Part shown: piece after piece, positions 10,401 to 17,829 of the stretch
Layout of the letters: every line of letters starts with the position of its first letter
Numbering within the stretch: the first letter of the stretch is position 1
Source of the DNA: Saccoglossus kowalevskii
Taxonomy: Eukaryota > Hemichordata > Enteropneusta > Harrimaniidae
DNA length: 26,633 nucleotides
NCBI RefSeq assembly: GCF_000003605.2
Contig: NW_003140813.1
Coordinates: 816,304 to 842,936 of the forward strand
Direction of reading: 5' to 3'
Notes under the pieces: model-generated
What the model was told of the DNA's origin: nothing
Databases searched by the model: none
The model's input: the letters and a program-made list of their open reading frames with translations, nothing else
Translations under genes and position numbers: made by a program

Positions 10401-10553
10401 CTGTGACCTGAAATCTGTTTTCATCTGTGACTGTTTTATTGAATGGCGATAGATTTTCAAAATATAGGTATCCAAATTCTGCATATATTGTCTTGGTGTT
10501 AGATTAACAGCAATAATGGTACTGCTGATGATTGTATCAGGCGAAGTAAAAAT
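10401..10553 (-). pseudogene. hAT internal exon
   Basis: Flanked by TTTCAG and CAG|GTAAGT, it is open throughout: IFTSPDTIISSTIIAVNLT, then YMQNLDTYILKIYRHSIKQ and KTDFRSQ. It joins in frame with the exon at 10144-10275. There is no catalytic residue I can name; it corresponds to the helical region between the RNase-H core and the C-terminal domain. Confidence 0.65.
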
Positions 10554-10651
10554 CTGAAATTATGAAATCATAAGGCCTGGAAAGTATCTTAGTAGTAGTA
10601 GTAATTATAATAATTCTGTCAATGCATCTTTTATAATTAAATTTGGCATAC

Positions 10652-10904
10652 CTGAAATAGCTGAGATAACCTTGTGAGGTGAGGCAAAATATCACTCATC
10701 ATATGTACACTGGCTATGAAGTTGTATTTCTTCACAAATGTGGCCAAACCAGCTGCTATTGCATCATCTCTTTCATTGCCCCCTCTCCAAACTTGTAATT
10801 ATTGCTGGCAATGTCTTCCTGATGGCATCCACAGCACGTTGATGTGACAGCCACCGAACTTCTTTAGCCTCTTTTAGCCTAATGTCTGGTTCCCCAAGAA
10901 TTTT
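10652..10904 (-). pseudogene. hAT exon with VRWLSH motif
   Basis: Acceptor TTACAG and donor CAG|GTATGC bound a frame reading KILGEPDIRLKEAKEVRWLS, HQRAVDAIRKTLPAIITSLE, then FVKKYNFIASVHMMSDILPH and LTRLSQLFQ. V/T-RWLSH is a conserved hAT motif and the block matches ZNF862-like proteins. A run of five Gs near 10775 puts the two halves in different frames; four Gs would restore it. Confidence 0.8.
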
Positions 10905-11034
10905 CTGTAATAAATAGGAAAGATTTTGGATACCAATCACACTGAATTATTTAAAGAGATTGATCGGCTTTGGAGTTACAAAACTTCTGTAATGTATTTA
11001 GTTATCATTCATACAAATATACATAATGTTTCAC

Positions 11035-11222
11035 CTAAATTTCCTGGAGACCAGCCATTCTCAGAGAGCTGTTTTGGTAGAAATAGTCTAGCTGCTGTAA
11101 TGTAGAACTGAACCTCTTCAAGTATTTTATATCATTCATAGCTTGATTGGAAGCAAGAGACAACCTATGGGCAATGCAATGAATATTGATAAGTACTATT
11201 CTTCTCTCAGTTTGGAAGAAAC
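11035..11222 (-). pseudogene. hAT exon with IHCIAHRLSLA motif
   Basis: It reads VSSKLRE, then after a one-base frameshift near 11205 LINIHCIAHRLSLASNQ, YLKRFSSTLQQLDYFYQNSS and LRMAGLQEI. The C-x2-H-x-L motif CIAHRLxLA is diagnostic for the hAT RNase-H-like core. The last codon before the donor (TAG|GTGAAA) is TAG where relatives have CAG, so one C-to-T change made a stop. Confidence 0.83.
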
Positions 11223-11365
11223 CTGTGGAAAAGAACATAAACTAAAAGTTAATTTTGAACATATCAAAATACAGGAGACTAATATTCAAAAACCAGTACT
11301 GCAGTGAGCAATAAGGTGAGATTTCTCCTGCTTCAACATGACAATGAAAAATAAATAAAACCTAC

Positions 11366-11520
11366 CCAGTTTCTTTGCCCAACCATAACCGCAGCCCCAT
11401 CTGTTCCAAGAGCTGAACAATCCTTAAAATTAAAATCAAGTTTGTTGAAGGTTGTCTCTGTACTCTTGGTGACAGTCTCAGCTGTACCATTAAATAAATC
11501 ATCAATTCCAACAAATTTAC
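11366..11520 (-). pseudogene. hAT exon with second catalytic Asp (GTDGAAVM)
   Basis: Acceptor CATTTAG and donor TGG|GTAGGT bound the frame GKFVGIDDLFNGTAETVTK and LDFNFKDCSALGTDGAAVM. The Asp of TDGAxVM is the second acidic catalytic residue of hAT transposases and is present. The exon is free of stops. Confidence 0.82.
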
Positions 11521-11629
11521 CTAAATGGGTAACAATTAAAAAAATATACATATAAATTTTTGTGTTATGTACATTTCAAGTACAATAATAATGCCAAGAA
11601 ACAGTGTAGAAATTGGTACCGGTACTTAC

Positions 11630-11743
11630 TTCACATTCATTTCCATTCACTGATATATCTCATATAAGTAATTAGCTGCTTTAGAATGGCTACATTGGTT
11701 GTCTCATCCATCATCACACTGAATACATGGCTGGAGCGAATAT
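11630..11743 (-). pseudogene. hAT exon with first catalytic Asp (MMDETTN)
   Basis: Between an acceptor (TATACAG) and a donor (GAA|GTAAGT), the frame reads IFAPAMYSVMMDETTNVAIL and KQLITYMRYISE. The Asp of DETT/DESTD is the first catalytic residue of hAT enzymes and is intact. The last few codons run into TGA unless one base is removed, suggesting another small frameshift. Confidence 0.75.
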
Positions 11744-11751
11744 CTGTATAT

Positions 11752-11843
11752 ACAGTCAAACCTGTCTATAGCGGCCACCCAAGGGACATTGAAATTTTGG
11801 CCTTTTTAGACAGGTGGCCTTTCTATACAGGTTCACTAATTTA
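11752..11843. repeat. Near-palindromic repeat with pogo-like terminus
   Basis: It starts TA-CAGTCAAACCTGTCTATAG and contains an inverted pair: AACCTGTCTATAGCGGCCACC-like on the left and GGTGGCCTTTCTATACAGGT on the right. CAGTCAAACCT after TA resembles a Tc1/mariner or pogo terminus. No second terminus was found, so it is a partial copy. It lies immediately upstream of the splice acceptor of the hAT exon at 11630-11743. Confidence 0.5.
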
Positions 11844-13109
11844 TTCATGAATATTAATTAGGCACTGAATCAATGTATTAAAACAGATCTCGCAACCCCA
11901 TTTGACACACACTATTACACTACTGTACACAGTATCCAAACGCTTTATTACAAATAAAAAATGTTGATTTTAAATTGTATTATGTAAACTAAAATCATTT
12001 CACAAAAATCGATCATTGCACAATAATGAGTAGTATGAAATTAAGTATTTGAAGATTTGTACAGTAAAGTTCATGTTCAGCAGCAGTTTGAGTCTCATAT
12101 CCTACTAAAGAAATCACTCAGCTTGCTTTGCTTAGCTATTCTGAATGTTTCTTTTAATATCTATTGTGTCTGGTAACTGTTCTAATAAATCGGAGTGTCT
12201 CTGGGCTATAGCAAATTCTTTCAAGAAGAAGGGAGAAGGGAGAGGGACAGTCAGCAGTGATTTATTGATCCCTCCAACATATACAAAAAGAACACTCGTC
12301 TATTGTGGTGATGGATCTCCTTCCAGTTACGTGACAACTTAAAAGTTTCCTCCCCAATCGCAATTCCCTTAACATTTTGTTCATTTTTTTTCAAAAATCT
12401 TCTCGACCTACCTCACTTACGAAATGGTTGATCCCTAATCAAAATATTACTTTGCGCAATCGAAAACTGTGCGACTTCTATGTTATTGTACTGATGCAAC
12501 AATAGAAACATGTGAAATATGCCTGGCGACTTTGGCCAATGAACTGAGGTCAATTTAACATCTATTGTTAAATGTACCGAGGCAGTAGCATTAACCGAGA
12601 AAACAAAATAGTTGAATGAATTTAGTTGGACAACGAGACGATACAGCACACACATTCCCTCACAGTGATTGATAGGCAGTAACGGAAGCTACTCTACTTT
12701 TTGACTCGAGTTATAACCCCGGAAAAACAAGAACGCAAATGCGCAAGGCCAATTAGCATAATTTATTTGGATGGATAAACAACAGACATGGTCGTTTTCC
12801 TTTTCGCTATCAGTTCCAGTTATACATGCGTATTTATCGAGTTCAAAGTGAATAAATATCGATACTAAATAACAAGAGAGTTGTTATGTTTTTTTGTTGG
12901 TAATCAATTCGATCAGGGATTTTCCGTCGGCATTTTATTACAATATTAATTTCGTACCACCAGAACTTACGAAATTAAAAACATTTAGTTGAAGTCAAAA
13001 TTCTCATATTATCTCCACTGACAAAGGTGTTGGATCGTACGCAAACTCTCGATGAAAATGACTTTCCGCCATGATGTATTTGCAGATTTGACCTGCAGCA
13101 GCAGCAGCG
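11844..13109. other. No gene recognised
   Basis: This is the interval between the second and first recognised hAT exons. I looked on the minus strand for the exon expected between the zinc finger and the MMDETTN motif and did not find it. The 80-codon minus frame at 12413-12655 has no recognisable content. The missing exon may be deleted or replaced by unrelated sequence. Confidence 0.35.
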
Positions 13110-13305
13110 TTCTTTGACTTAATGGGTCAAGTTGGTTATTAACCAATCAGAATGCTGTGTTGTACCAATGCAATTCTTCGGAAATTCCCGAAGACTTTCC
13201 GGTAACGAAATGCGGAAGTGAATTATCGATGTCGAAGTACGATCTGTTGGAATTGATTTCAGCGAATAAACGACATGGTTTTTCCAAAAAACTAGTAACT
13301 AGCCA
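13110..13305 (+). repeat. Left arm of a large inverted repeat
   Basis: It contains CTTTGACTTAATGGGTCAAG, TTAACCAATCAGAATG and AACGAAATGCGGAAGTGAAT in that order. The same landmarks recur in the same order on the minus strand at 15202-15030, diverged. The two arms are 1.7 kb apart and bracket the zinc-finger exon. Confidence 0.65.
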
Positions 13306-13643
13306 TTTTTGAGAGGTAAACTGAATATGGCATGAAATATTTACCGCGTTTTACGTGTATTAATAAGCCATTGTCGAAGCGTAGTTTATGCACGGTTACC
13401 GTGGTCTATGCATTCACAACATGTTCACAGCGGTCGATATCCTCGCTGTATCATATATAAATGATTACCAAGATTCGTTACGCAAAAGACCAAGTTTTAA
13501 ATTAGTTGCATTTTGAAGGAGTGGGCGCTTTGTGTTAAATATACCTGATTTAAATGTTCCAGGTAGCTGCATCCCATTCCTTTAACTAGGTCTAATTACG
13601 ACGTGTGTGCGATCTCATTTTTTTGCGAGCCAGTAAAGACACT

Positions 13644-13868
13644 TCATGGTCCCTTCAAGTGCAAGTCGCTGTAAGTTACTACAAAACCTTCATCGACGGG
13701 AATATTTTCTTTGACGTCATTTTCTAACCCTACTGCTGTTTTATGCATAATCGACCTGGAATGTTTTAGGATGACATCCTTTCTGATTGCCGTACATGGA
13801 ACTTTACTCCAAACTGCGTTTCCATTAGGGTGTGACATGCTAAACTTGCCACATAGTGTACAACATCT
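13644..13868 (-). pseudogene. Zinc-finger exon, probable N-terminus of the hAT transposase
   Basis: After acceptor GTTTCAG the frame reads RCCTLCGKFSMSHPNGNAVW, then AIRKDVILKHSRSIMHKTAV and ends at 13644. CxxC followed about 29 residues later by Hx5H is the zinc finger found at the start of ZNF862-like hAT proteins, which binds DNA ends. The donor is not certain; GATGAAG|GTTTTG is possible. Assignment to the same element as the exons below 11743 rests on family resemblance, strand and order. It could be from a second hAT copy. Confidence 0.55.
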
Positions 13869-14296
13869 CTGAAACAAAAACAAGGATAATTAAAGCGAAC
13901 CTAAATGCGGCCTTAATTTATGGTTGTGTATACTCTAAACTGTATTCGAAATAATATTACAGTGGTTTAAATTTGTTTTAATTATAACTAGCTTGGATAG
14001 GCATTTGAAGTGCTTGCAATTTAACACCATGGAGGCCATTCATGGAGGGGAATAAATAACGAACGAACAAACATATTTAACATCCGGGTACTTTTCAAAG
14101 CTATGACGTTTTAGTATCTGATTGCATTCATATACGCCATTGTACATAGCCGTTCATGCTGTCAAGCATTGTGTACTATTAGTATAAACTCAACTTTTAT
14201 ATGCACAATGTGCTTTTTAAAACTTGGGTTAGAGCCTTATGCGTTTGAACCACAGTATTCTGAGAGTGGAAGCCCAATTGCGGCAGCGTTAAAATA

Positions 14297-14504
14297 CTGT
14301 AGAATACTTTATTTTCGCTTGGAATTTATTTTCGCTATTTTCGCTGAAGGGATGATTCCGTGAAAATAAAATCCAGTGAATATACTTTTTTTCCTATATT
14401 TCACATTAAACTCATGAAAAATCAGTGAAAATAAATTCCAAGCAAAACGCCCAAAAAGCTTTTTCAGCGAAAATTAATTCCAGTGAAAATAAAGTATTCC
14501 ACAG
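14297..14504. mobile_element. 208-bp palindromic MITE with TA target duplication
   Basis: The left end CTGTAGAATACTTTATTTTC and the right end (reverse complement CTGTGGAATACTTTATTTTC) are inverted repeats, each flanked by TA. Subterminal parts also pair (GGAATTTATTTTCGC with AGCGAAAATTAATTCC). There is no coding capacity. TA plus a CTGT start suits a Tc1/mariner-mobilised element. A partial second copy is at 25985-26032. Confidence 0.8.
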
Positions 14505-14610
14505 TACTGTACTTCCCCGAACGTAAGCCCCTCCCGAATATGAAGCCCATCCCTCTATTTTTACTAGGTATTTATCGAGTTGATGGCATTCACGATTATA
14601 AGCCCAGAGT
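14505..14610. repeat. Possible dispersed repeat fragment abutting the MITE
   Basis: TACTGTACTTCCCCGAACG followed by AAGCCCCTCCCGAATATGAA has the look of a widespread invertebrate repeat beginning TACTGTA with alternating AAGCCC words. The right limit is unclear. It shares the TACTGTA boundary with the palindromic MITE, so one may have inserted at the other's end. Confidence 0.3.
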
Positions 14611-15029
14611 GTTTTTACTGGGCGTTGACAATATTCTTTAAAATATGCGTGTAAAAAGTGTGTTTCATTTCATGATTGGCACGGTAGTTTGGTTCGTGCT
14701 TTTATGAGAAAACTCGCATTAATTTCAGAGTGCATGGCGAACGTGCACAACATTCGCATCCTTTCTATTCTGTCATTTACTCAGAATGAACCCCGGTGTT
14801 GCAATACTGGAGTAATCCATATTTCTTTGGGTAGTAGCTTTCGAAAAGACAAAAATGTGATCGTTAAGTCGTGTACCTGGTTATTTAGCATGGTTTACTT
14901 TGAAACTATCATGAAAGGCCTAGGGTTTGAACGATGTGACATGATGTTGGCGACCGTGAAAGGTGTTTAAATTTTTCCTCCACACTCAGTTTACCCACGG
15001 TTACTTATTAACCGTTGTTTACTTTTCGG

Positions 15030-15202
15030 AAATTGCTAATCGCCAGTTTTGAGGGGAAAAAATCATCGTTTCTTTCGTTGCAATCAGTGCTACAGATCAC
15101 ATTTTAACATTGCGGTAATTCACTTCCGCATTGCGTTAAAAAAATCATCGTCCATAATCATTTTGATTGGTTAATGAAAGACATGACCTGTTAGGTCAAA
15201 GG
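15030..15202 (-). repeat. Right arm of the large inverted repeat
   Basis: On the minus strand it reads CCTTTGACCTAACAGGTCAT, TTAACCAATCAAAATG and AACGCAATGCGGAAGTGAAT, matching the arm at 13110-13305 in the same order with point changes and small gaps. Confidence 0.65.
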
Positions 15203-15448
15203 ACAAGATTAACCTAATGAGAGCAGTAGTAACGTCTGTGATGCGACAGCTGGACTATGACAATAAAAATAAAAATAACGAAGAAAATAAATGCATTCGA
15301 AATCAAATGTTATAGAAGACTCCTTAGTACATGTATCACATGGCGACATCAAATTGAAATGAAGAGGTATGGATGAAACTAAAAGACCAGCTGAAAGAAG
15401 GACAAAAAATAGAACATCTATTTATAACAGTCGAGGAAAAACAGTTGA

Positions 15449-15616
15449 CGGCCAAGAAGAGAATGGGAAGATGACATCAAAGAATGGACAGAGAATGGAG
15501 AGCAGCTTTTCCATCTTGCTGATGACATAAAGGGCTGGAGGAGGTGCATCTGGTCATGGGTGCACCAACGGCCTCCTGAAGCTATGGACTTAAAAAAAGA
15601 AGAAGAAGAAGAAGAG
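15449..15616 (+). mobile_element. 3' end of a non-LTR retrotransposon with (GAA)n tail
   Basis: The plus-strand frame reads RPRREWEDDIKEWTENGEQL, then DDIKGWRRCIWSWVHQRPPE and AMDLKK, passing into AAAAAAA and a GAA repeat. RPRxRWxDDIxEWT...W is the typical extreme C-terminus of a class of invertebrate LINE reverse transcriptases, and the simple tail fits a 5'-truncated insertion. A stop lies directly upstream in this frame, and related sequence may continue in another frame to about 15360. Confidence 0.65.
15592..15616. repeat. A7(GAA)n simple repeat
   Basis: Seven As followed by GAA units. It is interpreted as the tail of the retrotransposon fragment just upstream. Confidence 0.85.
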
Positions 15617-16147
15617 TGGACATTTTCACTATTTTCAGTCACAATGACTGTACTATTAGTGGCCACCCTCAGATAATTTCGACATGGAGAACAGCTGGGA
15701 CTAACAAAACATGTGTTATCGATAATATTTCTGTACATATATATAGTACTTTATATTGAAAATAAACAAAAAAATAGACATGCATCTCGAAAATTTTTTC
15801 CAAAGCCAATTCTCAAAATAAAAATTGTTGTGCCTGAGACGTATACCTTGCCGGTAAACATGTAGGTCGCCAAAAATGCAAACCTAGTGTAAGACACAAT
15901 GAATTGTTTCTTTTCATAGCAATTTTGACATGTGCGTGAAACAAAGAAATTGAAAGAAAAGTCTCCAGACAGACAGACAAGAAAGCTAAATGATTGATTG
16001 ATTGATTGATTAATTGATTGTGTATTTTACAGTCACATGCAAATTAATGTTGATTTAACCATGGAGCAGAAAAAAAAAGAAAAACATGATCTTACATATA
16101 TTTGATTAATTCTTCAGGAAACTGCAACCTTGGTAGGGAAAATAATC
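15617..16147. other. No gene recognised; (TGAT)n repeat
   Basis: Only simple repeats are visible: CAGACAGACAGAC at about 15967 and a TGAT/ATTG tetranucleotide run at 15991-16021. No exon-like frame was seen. Confidence 0.45.
15991..16021. repeat. (TGAT)n microsatellite
   Basis: About seven TGAT units with one TTAA-type interruption. Confidence 0.85.
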
Positions 16148-16660
16148 TCCACTCTGTGGCTACAGTAAACAGTTTTGAAAACTGTGGTCACTTCGAAAAC
16201 CACCACTTCATGAAAATAATTGTACACAGTTTATTGACGTTACGATTTATTTTTCTTGGCTGACAGAAAATCACAAATTGTCGATTAGCATATGACACCA
16301 GTTTGATCCCACTTGTTCATCTTTGTTTGGTCGAAAGTGTCTCCACACAGTCATCTCCTTTCTGTGACTACGGTAAACAGTAAAAAATATTATGCGACTG
16401 CGTTGAACAGTTATGAACACTGCGGTTTCTTCGAAAAGCACCACTTCATGAAAATAATTGTACTATCGTTATTTGTTGCGGTCATCGAACATGCAGTTAC
16501 GATTTATTGACATTTCATTATTTTTTCTCAACTTCAAGCATGATGGGAACCACGAAGTCTTGGACAGTCGCAAATTATTCAGTAATAGCTGATTAGCATA
16601 TGACTCCTGTTTGACCCCAGACACGCTTGTCTTTGTTCCAACGCTTCTCCACTCAGGCAA
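16148..16660. repeat. Diverged tandem duplication (units of about 200 and 300 bp)
   Basis: Two copies share ordered landmarks: CTCTGTGGCTACAGTAAACAG / TTCTGTGACTACGGTAAACA, CACCACTTCATGAAAATAAT (both), TTACGATTTATT (both), GATTAGCATATGAC (both), CTTTGTT and CTCCACNCAG. Copy 1 is 16148-16349, copy 2 is 16355-16660. Copy 2 has extra sequence. No coding potential was recognised. Confidence 0.75.
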
Positions 16661-17829
16661 AACATTAGCATGTTTAGAAAGAATCATGATCTGGGATTCT
16701 TCATTGTGGGAAAAACGGTTGAATTATCTGAACAATGAACAGGAAAACGAACAGGAAAACAGCGGCAAGCATTATAATTATTCATCTGTCACCGTAACGC
16801 CATAAGTTACAGCGTGCCGTAATTTTGCGATTTTCTTCATCCTACCATATTAGGAAATGCGAATTCCAAATATGGAATGATTACACACGTAAGCATCCTC
16901 TAATAATAAAAAAACAAGCATGGCTGCCCTCAGTGTTTGACCGGACCGCACACTAAGGAGTTAAAATCTAAATCTGCTGTAAATGTTTTGGGTTTTGGCA
17001 TTCCCATGATGTATTCCCCCCTGGAGGAAAAGATGTATAATAATAAGGTGTACTGTCTTTGTGCATACTTTGCTGTATCCTTGTAATAACTTCATATTAT
17101 TATACAAAACTGTTGTGCCCATCACCTAGGTGTCATGCAAATACCATAGGTGTTGCTTTAGGTGTATGGCATATACTACCTCATACAATACATCAAAGAC
17201 TACAAGATGTACACTTGTTCCATGTGCAATCAATAACTATAACCTTTCTAGAAAATATTACTGAAAATTCGTTCTTTGTAACTGCCATTGTAGCTTCACA
17301 TATCAGTACAGAATAGAATAGAATAATTAATACCGTAAAGAAAGTTAACATTTCTTTTTAGGTTTTCAGATTAATAAAGTAAATAATAAAAGTTCATGAA
17401 ATGTAAAAATTGATTTAAAAAAGAACACAAAATTGATGAACGACAAAAATACTACAGACTATTATTAATAATATAAGAAATATTAAAATACTGTGATATG
17501 TAAGTATATCTGTATGCAGCACAGAATATGTATAGAATATAAAAGAACATGACAAAATAAAAGAATTAGTCTTGTTTATATTTAACTAAATATTTGCAGA
17601 GAGTGATAAGATGGTTTGTATTTGGTGACTGTAGTGCAAGTTTAAATTGTTCTTTATGAGGTTTCTTTAGGAATATTATATACCGGTATGTCATCTCTGT
17701 GTTCTGTGTACAGTTTACATTCTAGTAAATGATGTAATTCATCCTCTATTTATTTACAGTGGGTGCATAATCTGTCTTTTACCAGTGTTTTTTGTTTTGT
17801 GTTCATGTCAATTTTCATTACATTTTTAG
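16661..17829. other. Upstream region of the TDRD7-like gene; no feature identified
   Basis: The first recognised coding exon at 17830 begins with a splice acceptor, so at least one upstream non-coding exon and the promoter should lie here or further left. I could not identify them. Short frames here (for example 17059-17316) show no domain. Confidence 0.4.

Larger units (their letters stand above)
7540..13868 (-). mobile_element. ZNF862-like hAT transposase gene/element, multi-exon, decayed
   Basis: A series of minus-strand exons with consensus splice sites reconstructs a hAT-superfamily transposase of the type related to vertebrate ZNF862: zinc finger (13868-13644), a MMDETTN exon, a TDGAAVM exon, an INIHCIAHRLSLASNQ exon, a VRWLSH exon, two linker exons, and a C-terminal dimerisation region (CERWFSAVSRIKT). 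Lesions include frameshifts near 11205 and 10775, a CAG-to-TAG change at 11035-11037, and insertion of a retrotransposon between 10143 and 8376. The plus-strand sequence CAGTGTTCTCCCCAGG at 7540 has the form of a hAT terminal repeat and sits beyond the gene's 3' end. No matching 5' terminus was found. It could be a mobile element with introns or a former domesticated gene. Confidence 0.8.

Noticed and set aside
12413-12655. 80-codon minus-strand frame as the missing hAT exon
   Set aside because: The sequence shows none of the residues expected between the zinc finger and the MMDETTN motif of ZNF862-like proteins.
15418-15738. 106-codon minus-strand Ser-rich frame
   Set aside because: It is antisense to the LINE fragment and its GAA tail, which creates the Ser run.
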